From Actinoplanes octamycinicus (lineage in GTDB: Bacteria; Actinomycetota; Actinomycetes; Mycobacteriales; Micromonosporaceae): a stretch of DNA of 64,000 nt. The notes beneath the pieces were generated by a model that was not told the DNA's origin, did no database searches, and saw only the letters and a list, made by a program, of their open reading frames with translations. The position numbers and the translations under genes are program-made. Below, one piece after another: positions 48,062 through 55,956 of the stretch. Within the stretch, counting starts at the first letter, position 1. Every line of letters starts with the position of its first letter. Where the stretch lies: assembly GCF_014205225.1 (NCBI RefSeq), contig NZ_JACHNB010000001.1, forward strand, positions 2,337,501 through 2,401,500. The letters are read 5' to 3'.

Positions 48062-49083
48062 GTGACGCGGTCGCGATGTCGCGGGCCCCGCTGGCCGCGT
48101 CGGCGACGGACACCAAGTGGTTCGAGGGAGCCGGCGTCCTCGAGGCCGCGATGAGTGCCAAGGATGGCTTCACTCAGCGCGATTACCTCACCGGATTCGG
48201 CAATCTCGGTGTGGTCGGACTGAGCGCGCTCGGTGCCGTCATCGACCCGTTCCAGGCAGTCTTCGCGGCGGGCGTCGGCTGGCTCATGGAGCATCTCGAC
48301 GTTCTGCGCCAGCCGTTGGACTGGCTGGCCGGCGACCCGAAGGAGATCGAGGGGCACGCCGCCAGTTGGCGCAACATGCAGGAGCGGGTCTATCAGACCG
48401 TGGACTTCTTCGCGCGTCAGGTGACCTCGAACACCGCGCCCTGGCAGGCGGAGGCCGTGACCGCCTACCGGGCGAAGGCGGCTGGTATGGCCGATGCGGT
48501 TCTCGCCATGGGTGAGGTAGCCAGCGCCATGGCGGAGGCGACGCTGATCGCCGGCGCGATCGTCGGCGTGGTGCGTAATACAGTCCGCGATCTCATTGCT
48601 GAAGTCGTGGGCGCGTCGATCTCGAAGGCCCTGCAGGCGCTGATGGTCGTGACGATTCCCAAGGTGATAGCCGAGGTGGCGCTGTTGGTCGCCGAATACA
48701 CCGGCAGGATTACCAAGGTCCTGCAGCGGCTCACCGATGCCGTCGCCGAACTGGGCGGCCGGTTTTCCCGGGTGCTGGCGGCATGCGACCGGTTCAACAA
48801 ATTCGTCGATGAGGCCATCTTCAGTTCGGTGTTCCTGAACTCGGCGAAGGTGGCTGAGGCCGACGGCTACATCGCGGACAGCGAAGGTGCGCGGGCTGCG
48901 TTCAAGGCGGCGTATCGAACCTTCGCTCAGACGGATGATGTCGTCTACGGTACGAAAGCGAGGATCGCGGTGGATGCGCTGCGCGAAGGCCTCCGGGGCA
49001 ACAGCATCCAGAACGGTGGTGCTGCTGGAGACGCCCTGCGAAAAGGCGGACCCACACCGCCGGACATCGAGATTCCGCAATGA
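48058..49083 (+). CDS. Large helical WXG100/PPE-like protein, putative type VII substrate
   Basis: A 341-residue alpha-helical protein, not recognised as a named family. Residues about 85-165 (HAASWRNMQERVYQTVDFFARQVTSNTAPWQAEAVTAYRAKAAGMADAVLAMGEV) resemble the WXG100 hairpin of long T7SS proteins, with W-x2-x at both ends. Residues about 165-240 are hydrophobic (ATLIAGAIVGVV, SKALQALMVVTIPKVIAEVALLVAEY). No toxin domain is visible at the C-terminus, which is short and Gly/Pro-rich. Codon use here is less GC-biased than in neighbouring genes. ATG overlaps the stop of the EspC-like gene. Confidence 0.7.
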   Translation: MSDAVAMSRAPLAASATDTKWFEGAGVLEAAMSAKDGFTQRDYLTGFGNLGVVGLSALGAVIDPFQAVFAAGVGWLMEHLDVLRQPLDWLAGDPKEIEGHAASWRNMQERVYQTVDFFARQVTSNTAPWQAEAVTAYRAKAAGMADAVLAMGEVASAMAEATLIAGAIVGVVRNTVRDLIAEVVGASISKALQALMVVTIPKVIAEVALLVAEYTGRITKVLQRLTDAVAELGGRFSRVLAACDRFNKFVDEAIFSSVFLNSAKVAEADGYIADSEGARAAFKAAYRTFAQTDDVVYGTKARIAVDALREGLRGNSIQNGGAAGDALRKGGPTPPDIEIPQ

Positions 49084-49102
49084 TCGCGTGCAGAGGTGTG
49101 CG

Positions 49103-49705
49103 ATGACAGAGGATCGGGCGGCTTATCGGAAACGTCGTCTGGCCGAGCTGATGGCTGAGGCCGAGGCTCGTCGCGCCAAGTCGCGGGCGGCGAGGGAGGG
49201 CGGCGACCGGAACGGTCCGGTCGTAGAGGTGCGGCGCGGTGCATGGGCCGGTGACCTTGTCGTCCTCGTGGTTCTTCTGTTCGTCTTGTTCGTCCTGCTC
49301 ACCACAGCGATGACCGTCGAGCGTTTCAGCGGGCACGACTTCGCCGAGGCGAGACGGACGGGGGATGCGACCGTTGTGAGTTGTGCGCGCCGTGGGCCAG
49401 TCACCTTTAAGGGGTTCGGTTATTACGATGCGTGCACGGTATCGGTCAACTGGGGCTGGAACGGAACCCGATTGACGATCGACCAGCCAGGTTTCTTCAA
49501 GGGGGAGAAGCCCGGGGACACGTTCACGATCGGTGAGAACCAGAGCAGCAGGGGAACCATCGGCTTCTCGCGTCCCGTAGTCCCCTCTCGCGGTTGGGTC
49601 ACCGCCGTCGCCATGGTCATCGCCTGCGTCGCCCTCATTCCGTTCTTCCTGCTGGTGCTGCTGCTGCGCGAATGGGGCCGGAGGCTGTTCGGCCGGCGTG
49701 GTTGA
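49103..49705 (+). CDS. Two-segment membrane protein of unknown function
   Basis: A 200-residue protein. A charged N-terminal helix (RKRRLAELMAEAEARRAKSRAA) is followed by a membrane segment (DLVVLVVLLFVLFVLLTTAM, residues about 51-70), an extracellular domain with two Cys (SCARRG, DACTVSV), and a second membrane segment (VTAVAMVIACVALIPFFLLVLLL, about 166-188). ATG 49103 follows GAGG and is 19 nt after the preceding stop, so it belongs to the type VII-like operon. Similar small membrane proteins often accompany such genes, possibly as immunity or docking factors, but this is only context. Confidence 0.7.
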   Translation: MTEDRAAYRKRRLAELMAEAEARRAKSRAAREGGDRNGPVVEVRRGAWAGDLVVLVVLLFVLFVLLTTAMTVERFSGHDFAEARRTGDATVVSCARRGPVTFKGFGYYDACTVSVNWGWNGTRLTIDQPGFFKGEKPGDTFTIGENQSSRGTIGFSRPVVPSRGWVTAVAMVIACVALIPFFLLVLLLREWGRRLFGRRG

Positions 49706-49723
49706 CGGCAGTAGGGGCGCGCG

Positions 49724-49771
49724 ACACACCATCTGGCGTTGCGTGGACGGTGTCGTGCCCATATATAGTCT
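49724..49771 (+). promoter_or_regulatory. Candidate tandem NrdR boxes and nrdAB promoter
   Basis: Two 16-bp segments, 49724-49739 (ACACACCATCTGGCGT) and 49756-49771 (TGCCCATATATAGTCT), partly match the NrdR consensus ACACWATATATWGTGT and are spaced 32 bp start to start, the known NrdR box spacing. TATAGT (49764-49769) within the second serves as a likely -10. NrdR is known to repress both RNR operons in Streptomyces. The match is imperfect, so this is a moderate call. Confidence 0.5.
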
Positions 49772-49782
49772 CGATCGCAGCT

Positions 49783-49957
49783 GGTTCGGCCGCTCCCCGG
49801 GAGCGTCCGAGGCAAGAGGGAATCCGGTGTGAGACCGGGACTGCCCCGCAGCGGTGAGTGGGAACGACCGCCGTCATCGAGCACTGGACCGTGAGGTCTG
49901 GGAAGCGACGGCCAGTAGGTTCTTTCGAGAGCGCCCACGAGTCCGAAGACCTGCCAG
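49783..49957 (+). promoter_or_regulatory. Adenosylcobalamin (B12) riboswitch upstream of nrdAB
   Basis: The leader contains the full series of B12-riboswitch blocks: GAGGGAATCCGGTGTGAG (from 49815), GGGACTGCCCCGCAGCGGTGA, GAGCACTGGACC, GGGAAGCGACGGCCAGTAGG, and the 3' block AGTCCGAAGACCTGCC ending near 49955. In streptomycetes a B12 riboswitch shuts off the class Ia RNR operon so that the cobalamin-dependent class II enzyme is used when B12 is present; the same logic is expected here. A later hairpin CTTCCCGCG / CGCGAGGGAAG (50058-50085) can cover the ribosome site of nrdA, suggesting translational control (inference). Confidence 0.93.
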
Positions 49958-50091
49958 CGCGCCGCACGCGACCGTGTGCGGCGGTCGAAGGCCGCGTGGG
50001 ACGGCCGACGCCTTCGTTGCCGCCGTGCGCCCACGCGCCCGGCGGGCAGTGTGGTGTCTTCCCGCGCGCCGACTCGCGAGGGAAGAGGGCC

Positions 50092-52578
50092 ATGACGCTC
50101 ACGCCGGAGAGAAGCCCGGAAAAGAGCCCGGAGAACAGTCCGGAGAAGGGCCCGGAGAACAGTCCGGAAAAGAGCCCGGAGAGTAGCCCGGTAAAGAATC
50201 CGGAGAACAGCCCGGGAACGGGCCTGGACGCGAGCCCGCAGACGACAACCGTCCCGGGGCAGCGCCGGCAGGTCATGCGGGTGCGCAAGCGCAACGGCGA
50301 GCTGACGCCGGTCGACGTCAACCGGATCGTCGCGGCCGTGGAGCGCTGGATCACCGGGCTGGACGAGGTCGATCCGCTGCGCGTGGCGACCCGGACGATC
50401 AGCGGGCTCTACGACGGTGCCACCACCGAGGAGCTGGACAAACTCTCGATTCAGACGGCCGCTGAGCTGATCGGCGAGGAGCCGCAGTACTCCAGGCTGG
50501 CCGCCCGGCTGCTGATCGACCTGGTCACCCAGGAGGTCCGCGAGCACGGCGTCACCCGCTTCAGCGAGTCGATCGCGCTCGGCCACGAGCAGGGCCTGAT
50601 CAGCGACGACACGCTGGCCTTCGTCACCAGGTTCCGGTCCGAACTGGACGCCGCGATCGATCCGGCCAACGACCTCCGGTTCGAGTATTTCGGCCTCCGC
50701 ACGGTGGCCGACCGCTACCTCCTCAAGCACCCGACGAAGCGCACCCCGCTGGAGACCCCGCAGTACTGGCTGCTCCGCGTCGCCTGCGGCCTGTCCCGCA
50801 CCCCGGACGAGGCGATCGGCTTCTATCGGCTGATCTCCAGCCTGGCCTATCTGCCCAGCTCACCGACCCTGTTCAACTCCGGCACCCGGCACACGCAGAT
50901 GTCCTCGTGCTTCCTGGTCGACTCGCCCAAGGACGAGCTGGACTCGATCTACGAGCGGTACCACCAGGTCGCCAAGCTGTCGAAGTTCTCCGGGGGCATC
51001 GGCATCGCCTGGTCCCGGGTCCGCGGCCGGGGCGCGCTGATCCGCGGCACCAACGGCCGGTCGAACGGCATCGTCCCGTTCCTGAAGACGCTGGACGCCG
51101 GGGTCGCCGCGGTCAACCAGGGCGGCCGGCGCAAGGGTGCGGCCTGCGTCTACCTGGAGCCGTGGCACCCGGACATCGAGGAGTTCCTGGAGCTGCGCGA
51201 CAACACCGGCGAGGACTCCCGGCGTACCCATAATCTGAATCTGGCCAACTGGATCCCGGACGAGTTCATGCGCCGGGTGGAGGCCGACGAGGACTGGCAT
51301 CTCATCGACCCTTCGGACGCGCCGGAGCTGCCCGACCTGTTCGGCGAGGAGTTCACGGAGGCGTACCGGAAAGCCTCGGTGAAAGCGGTTAAAACGGTCA
51401 AGGCCCGGGACCTCTACGGGCGGATGATGCGGACGCTGGCGCAGACCGGCAACGGCTGGATGACCTTCAAGGACCGGTCGAACGCGCTCTCCAACCAGAC
51501 CGGCGCGCCCGGCAACACCATCCACCTGTCCAACCTGTGCACCGAGATCCTCGAGGTGAACAGCGACGACGAGACGGCCGTCTGCAACCTCGGCTCGATC
51601 AACCTGGGCGCGCACACCACGGCCGACGGGGTGGACTGGGAGCGGCTGCGGGCGACCGTGCGCACCGCGGTGGTCTTCCTGGACCGGGTGATCGACATCA
51701 ACTACTACCCGTCGGTGCAGGCCGCCGCGTCGAACCCGCGGTGGCGCCCGGTCGGGCTGGGGCTGATGGGGCTGCAGGACGCGTTCTTCACGCTGAAGCT
51801 GCCGTTCGACTCGGCCGCGGCCAAGGAGCTGTCCACCCGGGTGCAGGAGGAGATCCTGCTGACCGCGCTGGAGACGTCGGCCGGGCTGGCCGCCGAGTTC
51901 GGGCCGCACCCGGCGTACCCGCAGACCCGGGCCGCGGCCGGTCGCCTGCACCCCGAGCTGTGGGGCGCGCCGCTCGGCCAGCCGACCCGCTGGGCCGCGG
52001 TGAAGGAGCGGATCGCGGCGCACGGTCTCCGCAACTCGCTGCTGGTCGCGATCGCGCCGACCGCCACGATCGCGTCGATCGCCGGCTGCTACGAGTGCAT
52101 CGAGCCGCAGGTCTCCAACCTGTTCAAGCGGGAAACCATGTCCGGCGAGTTCCTCCAGGTCAACACCTATCTGGTGGCCGAGCTGAAGGCGCGCGGCCGG
52201 TGGACGCCCGAGATCCGGGAGGCGATCAAACGGGCCGAGGGTTCGGTCCAGGACATCGCCGGCCTGCCGGCCGAGATCAAGGACCTTTTCCGTACGGCCT
52301 GGGAGCTGCCGCAGCGTGCGCTGATCGACCTGGCCGCCGCCCGGGCGCCGTTCATCGACCAGTCACAGTCGCTGAACCTGTTCCTGGCCGCGCCGACCAT
52401 CGGCAAACTGTCGTCGATGTACCTCTACGCCTGGAAGTCCGGGCTGAAGACCAGCTATTACCTCCGCTCCCGCCCGGCGACGCGGATCCAGCAGGCCACC
52501 GTCTCGGTGATCCCGGCGCTCACCCCGGCCGAGGTCTGCTCCCTGGAAAACCCCGAATCGTGTGAGGCGTGCCAGTAA
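50092..52578 (+). CDS. nrdA: Class Ia ribonucleotide reductase large subunit
   Basis: An 828-residue subunit reducing ribonucleoside diphosphates. After an unusual N-terminal tail of about 60 residues, an ATP-cone begins at residue 62 (MRVRKRNGELTPVDVNRIVAAVERW). The catalytic barrel has TLFNSGTRHTQMSSCFLVD, GIGIAWSRVRGRGALIRGTNG, NLCTEILEVN, ETAVCNLGSINL and ATIASIAGCYECIEPQ. The tail ends ESCEACQ with the redox Cys pair. Residues 5-44 are ten tetrapeptides of SPEK/SPEN type from a 12-bp minisatellite. ATG 50092 has GAGGGAAGAGGG upstream; ATG 50275, at the start of the ATP-cone, is a weaker alternative. Confidence 0.95.
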   Translation: MTLTPERSPEKSPENSPEKGPENSPEKSPESSPVKNPENSPGTGLDASPQTTTVPGQRRQVMRVRKRNGELTPVDVNRIVAAVERWITGLDEVDPLRVATRTISGLYDGATTEELDKLSIQTAAELIGEEPQYSRLAARLLIDLVTQEVREHGVTRFSESIALGHEQGLISDDTLAFVTRFRSELDAAIDPANDLRFEYFGLRTVADRYLLKHPTKRTPLETPQYWLLRVACGLSRTPDEAIGFYRLISSLAYLPSSPTLFNSGTRHTQMSSCFLVDSPKDELDSIYERYHQVAKLSKFSGGIGIAWSRVRGRGALIRGTNGRSNGIVPFLKTLDAGVAAVNQGGRRKGAACVYLEPWHPDIEEFLELRDNTGEDSRRTHNLNLANWIPDEFMRRVEADEDWHLIDPSDAPELPDLFGEEFTEAYRKASVKAVKTVKARDLYGRMMRTLAQTGNGWMTFKDRSNALSNQTGAPGNTIHLSNLCTEILEVNSDDETAVCNLGSINLGAHTTADGVDWERLRATVRTAVVFLDRVIDINYYPSVQAAASNPRWRPVGLGLMGLQDAFFTLKLPFDSAAAKELSTRVQEEILLTALETSAGLAAEFGPHPAYPQTRAAAGRLHPELWGAPLGQPTRWAAVKERIAAHGLRNSLLVAIAPTATIASIAGCYECIEPQVSNLFKRETMSGEFLQVNTYLVAELKARGRWTPEIREAIKRAEGSVQDIAGLPAEIKDLFRTAWELPQRALIDLAAARAPFIDQSQSLNLFLAAPTIGKLSSMYLYAWKSGLKTSYYLRSRPATRIQQATVSVIPALTPAEVCSLENPESCEACQ
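50104..50223 (+). repeat. 12-bp minisatellite in the 5' end of nrdA
   Basis: Ten degenerate copies of a 12-bp unit (consensus CCGGAGAACAGC) encode P-E-[KN]-S-type tetrapeptides in frame. It lies between the riboswitch leader and the ATP-cone coding region. Confidence 0.85.
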
Positions 52579-53573
52579 TGTTGCTCGATCCCGGAATGGA
52601 CCTGACCCTGCGGCCGATGAAGTATCCGCACTTCTTCGACCGGTTCAAGGACGCCATCAAGAACACCTGGACGGTCGAGGAGGTCGACCTGCACGGTGAC
52701 CTGGCCGACCTGGCCACCCTGTCGGACGCGGAGAAGCACCTGGTCAGCCGGCTGGTGGCGTTCTTCGCCACCGGCGACACGATCGTCGCGAACAACCTGG
52801 TGCTCAACCTCTATCAGCACGTCAACTCCCCGGAGGGCCGGCTCTATCTGTCCCGGCAGCTGTTCGAGGAGGCGGTGCACGTCCAGTTCTACTTGAATCT
52901 GCTGGACACCTATGTGCCGGATCTGGACGAGCGCGCGGCCGCTTTCGCCGCCGTCGACAACATTCCGTCGATCGCGCGCAAGGCGGAGTTCTGTTTCAAA
53001 TGGATCGACTCGATCTTCGAGCTGCGAGCCCTGTCCTCCAAGGCGGACCGGCGGGCGTTCCTGCTCAACGTGATCTGCTTCGCGGCGTGCATCGAGGGGC
53101 TGTTCTTCTACGGCGCCTTCGCCTACGTCTATTTCCTGCGGTCCCGCGGTTTGCTGCAGGGTCTGGCGTCCGGCACCAACTGGGTGTTCCGTGACGAGAG
53201 CATGCACATGGCGTTCGCTTTCGACGTGGTCGACCAGGTGCGCCGCGAGGAGCCGGACCTGTTCGACGCGGACATGGAGCAGCAGGTCCGGGAGATGCTC
53301 GCCGAGGCCGTGGAGTGCGAGGTGCAGTTCGCCGCCGACCTGCTGGAACAGGGGGTGAGCGGGATGTCGCTGGGCGACATGCGGGAGTACCTGCAGCACG
53401 TCGCCGACCGGCGCCTCCAGGCGCTGGGCATCGCGCCGGTCTACGGCAGCAAGAATCCGTTCGCGTTCATGGAGCTGCAGGACGTCCAGGAATTGTCGAA
53501 CTTCTTCGAGCGCCGCGTCTCCGCCTACCAGGTGGGAGTTTCCGGCAGCGTCACCTTCGACGACGATTTTTAA
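52578..53573 (+). CDS. nrdB: Class Ia ribonucleotide reductase small (radical) subunit
   Basis: A 331-residue di-iron protein that makes the radical for NrdA. Metal ligands and radical site are visible: Asp in FFATGDTIVANNL, E-x2-H followed three residues later by Tyr in LFEEAVHVQFY (radical Tyr position retained), Glu in CIEGLFFYGAF, and the FRDESMHMAF ligand helix. The C-terminal GSVTFDDDF tail is the NrdA-docking peptide. ATG 52578 shares its A with the nrdA stop (TAATG); the in-frame GTG 9 nt earlier is less likely. No nrdS-like third gene follows. Confidence 0.96.
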   Translation: MLLDPGMDLTLRPMKYPHFFDRFKDAIKNTWTVEEVDLHGDLADLATLSDAEKHLVSRLVAFFATGDTIVANNLVLNLYQHVNSPEGRLYLSRQLFEEAVHVQFYLNLLDTYVPDLDERAAAFAAVDNIPSIARKAEFCFKWIDSIFELRALSSKADRRAFLLNVICFAACIEGLFFYGAFAYVYFLRSRGLLQGLASGTNWVFRDESMHMAFAFDVVDQVRREEPDLFDADMEQQVREMLAEAVECEVQFAADLLEQGVSGMSLGDMREYLQHVADRRLQALGIAPVYGSKNPFAFMELQDVQELSNFFERRVSAYQVGVSGSVTFDDDF

Positions 53574-53582
53574 ATTCAGGAC

Positions 53583-53699
53583 CTTCATATACGCAGGCCC
53601 AGCGGGGTGCGGATCGCATGCTCCCGCGCGGGCCGAGGGCGGAGATCTGGCCGCTGCGCGTCCACAACGATCTCCGCCCTCTTCATTGTCCGCGGGTGG
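53583..53699 (+). ncRNA. Structured repeat element, copy B (two hairpins, candidate RNA)
   Basis: Begins CTTCATATACGCAGG 9 nt after the nrdB stop and ends GGGTGG. Hairpin 1 (GCGGGG around loop TGCGGATCGCATGCT and CCCGC) is less perfect than in copy A. Hairpin 2 is GAGGGCGGAGATC (53635-53647) with GATCTCCGCCCTC (53669-53681), differing from copy A at three pairs, each changed on both strands. The conserved loop TGGCCGCTG-CGCGTCCA and tail CTTCATTGTCCG(C/T)GGGTGG are the same in both. Family unknown to me. Confidence 0.7.
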
Positions 53700-53715
53700 T
53701 TGCGGAAAAGGAAAA

Positions 53716-53748
53716 CCCGGGACCGGTCTCCGGTCCCGGGCTTCTTCT
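53716..53748. terminator. Bidirectional terminator after nrdB
   Basis: CCCGGGACCGG and CCGGTCCCGGG form a perfect 11-bp stem with loop TCT, preceded by AAAAGGAAAA and followed by CTTCTTCT, so it can act from both sides for nrdAB and the convergent gene at 53748. Confidence 0.85.
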
Positions 53749-54524
53749 CAGGCGCGGCGGCGGCGCCGGGTCAGGGAGAAACCGAACAGGCCGGTCAGGG
53801 CGGCGAGGATGCCGCCGCCGGCGGTCCAGAACCAGCGGCCGGAGAAGTCCGGCAGCCAGTCCATGCTGAAGCTGCTCTCCTCGACCTCCGCGGACGGCGA
53901 CGCCGACGGCGCCGGACCGGTCAGCACCGTGCCGGGCTGGTTGTTCGGAACCAGCGGCTTGGCCAGTTCGCCCTGGTCGGCGTCGAGGTCACCCTTCTCG
54001 GCGGTCAGCGTCAGGCGCACCTTGAGCGGCAGGCCGAGGTCCGCCTCCGGCACCTTGGTGCTGGACAGCCGCACGTAGTAGGTGCCCGGCAGCGGATCGC
54101 CGTCCTGCGGCTCGGCCCACGACCGGACCTGCCGGATCCGGCAGCCGAGCGTCACCTGCGCCGCGTCCCGGGCCGCCACCGGGCTCTGCTCGCCGGCCAC
54201 GCAGGCCTGCCGGCGGCGCAACCCGTCGAAGACCTCGATGATCCACGACTCGTCGCCGGTGCGGCCGTCGGCGGGCAGGGTGACCGACGCGGCCAGGTCC
54301 GGGCGCTGGCCGGCCTCCGCGGTGAACTGCCAGTACAGGTAGTCGCCGGTGACCGCGCCGACCTCGACCGGCTGGTTCGCGGTGATCGCCACGGCGGTCA
54401 GGAACGAGGTCCCGGCGGTCTTCACCGGGGCGATCGGCTGCGGGTCGTCGGCGAACGCCGGCGCCGGCACGGCCGCGATGCCGAAGATCGCGGCACCGGC
54501 CAGCGCGAGGTGCTTGATCCTCAT
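53748..54524 (-). CDS. Exported membrane-anchored protein, partner of VWA protein
   Basis: A 258-residue protein. Signal peptide MRIKHLALAGAAIFGIAAVPA, cleavage after AFA. The extracellular part resembles the C-terminal half of the upstream VWA protein (ANQPVEVGAVTGDYLYWQFTAEAGQRPDLAASVTLP ... GTYYVRLSST), a beta-sandwich of pre-peptidase type. A Ser/Pro linker and a membrane anchor (WFWTAGGGILAALTGLFGFSL) end in RRRRRA. ATG overlaps the stop of the VWA gene by 1 bp, so they are co-translated. Function unknown; probably forms a surface complex with it. Confidence 0.8.
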   Translation of the reverse strand: MRIKHLALAGAAIFGIAAVPAPAFADDPQPIAPVKTAGTSFLTAVAITANQPVEVGAVTGDYLYWQFTAEAGQRPDLAASVTLPADGRTGDESWIIEVFDGLRRRQACVAGEQSPVAARDAAQVTLGCRIRQVRSWAEPQDGDPLPGTYYVRLSSTKVPEADLGLPLKVRLTLTAEKGDLDADQGELAKPLVPNNQPGTVLTGPAPSASPSAEVEESSFSMDWLPDFSGRWFWTAGGGILAALTGLFGFSLTRRRRRA

Positions 54525-55822
54525 CAGTTCTCCCTCCAGGTGGCCACCCAGTACCGGGTGATCCAGCCGGCCAGCACGCCGGCGACCAGCCCGGCGATCG
54601 CCAGGACCAGCAGGAACAGGAAGCCGCGGCCGAGGCCGGGGGCGTCCGGCGCGTGCGACGCGTCGACCAGGTCGATGCTCAGCTCGACCGGCATGCCCGG
54701 CCCGGCCGCGGTCACGGCCGCCGCGAAGGAGTTGCTGACGATCAGGCACAGCTCGGTGGCGGAGTCGGCCGGCTCGTCCGCGTCGTCCGCGTCCGCCGCG
54801 TCGGCCGACGCCTTGGCGTCCGCCTTCTGCTCGTCGGCCGACCAGCGCAGACCTGCGGACAGCACGTCCGCGCGCCCGCTGCCCGCGTCCACGCCGCGGA
54901 CCAGCTCCCGGCCGTCCCTGCTCGCGGCTTTCAGGAGCACCCCGTAGTCCGGGTTCAGCGCCCGGTCGAGCGAGATGCTCACCGAGGCCCGCAGCTCCTG
55001 GCCGGGCTGCACGGCCACCCGGTAGAAGCGGTGCTCGCTGATCTTCTCCCGGTCGGTGTAGACGCCCGGGGCGAGCAGCGGCGCGTTGGTGCAGTCGGCG
55101 GTGCCGGTGACCACGGCCGGCTGCACCGGCGGCGGCACCGCGGCCCGGTCGACCAGTTGCTGCACCCGGTCGGTCAGCTCCTCCTCGCTCTTCGCCGCGG
55201 CGTAGGTGCCGCCGGTCGCGGTGGAGATGCAGACCAGCTGCTTGCGGGTCTTCTCGTCAGGGGTCAGGCCGAGCGTGTCGACGACCAGGTGGGTGCCCTG
55301 TGCGGCCAGCTCGCGGGCCACCTCGCACGGGTCCGGCGGGGTGCAGGTGTCCTCGCCGTCGGTGATCAGGACGATCCGCCGTACCGAGCCGGTGTCGCCG
55401 AGGTCCTCGGCGGCCTTCTTCAGCGCCAGGCCGATCGGGGTGTACCCGGTCGGCTTCAGGGTGGCGATCGCGTTCTTGGCCTGGACCGCGTTGACCGGCC
55501 CGACCGGGACGATCTGCTGGGTGTCCTTGCAGGCGATCTTCTTGTTCTTGCCGGGATAGGTGGCGCCGAGCACCCGGATGCCGAGCTGCGTGTTCTCCGG
55601 CAGCGCGTCGACCACCTTGTTGAAGGCGCGCTTGGCCACCGCGATCCGGGTCTCGCCGTCGATGTCGGCGGCGCGCATCGAGCCGCTGACGTCGAGGACC
55701 AGCTCAACGCGGGGTGGTTCGGAGGTTTCGGTCTCGTCGGCGTACGCCGGGGCGGCGCCGAACAGGGTGGCGGCACCGATCAATCCAGTCGCCACCACTA
55801 TGGACAGACTTTTGTGGATCAC
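54524..55822 (-). CDS. Exported von Willebrand factor A domain protein
   Basis: A 432-residue surface protein. Signal peptide MIHKSLSIVVATGLIGAATLFG, cleavage after AYA. The VWA domain (about 38-215) has the metal site DVSGSM, a Thr in PTGYTPIGLAL and ITDGEDTC. A beta-sandwich domain follows (LLAPGVYTDREKISEHRFYRVAVQPGQELRASVSISL), then an Ala/Asp-rich linker and a C-terminal membrane segment (GFLFLLVLAIAGLVAGVLAGWI). Metal-dependent binding of a protein partner is the usual role. Paired with the gene at 53748. Confidence 0.88.
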   Translation of the reverse strand: MIHKSLSIVVATGLIGAATLFGAAPAYADETETSEPPRVELVLDVSGSMRAADIDGETRIAVAKRAFNKVVDALPENTQLGIRVLGATYPGKNKKIACKDTQQIVPVGPVNAVQAKNAIATLKPTGYTPIGLALKKAAEDLGDTGSVRRIVLITDGEDTCTPPDPCEVARELAAQGTHLVVDTLGLTPDEKTRKQLVCISTATGGTYAAAKSEEELTDRVQQLVDRAAVPPPVQPAVVTGTADCTNAPLLAPGVYTDREKISEHRFYRVAVQPGQELRASVSISLDRALNPDYGVLLKAASRDGRELVRGVDAGSGRADVLSAGLRWSADEQKADAKASADAADADDADEPADSATELCLIVSNSFAAAVTAAGPGMPVELSIDLVDASHAPDAPGLGRGFLFLLVLAIAGLVAGVLAGWITRYWVATWREN

Positions 55823-55956
55823 GCGCCAAGATCATAAACGTACGGGTCATCCATGATCGTCGGTGGGGGGACCGCCGGACCGGACCCTTGTGGGGCCCGG
55901 CCCGGGGACTTCAGCGCTTGTGGCGCGTGGTCATCGGCGCCCTGTGCCGCCGTGGC

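Noticed and set aside
49858..50091. Possible GTG start of nrdA at 49858
   Set aside because: It lies within the B12 riboswitch core; the ribosome site at 50079-50089 supports the ATG at 50092.
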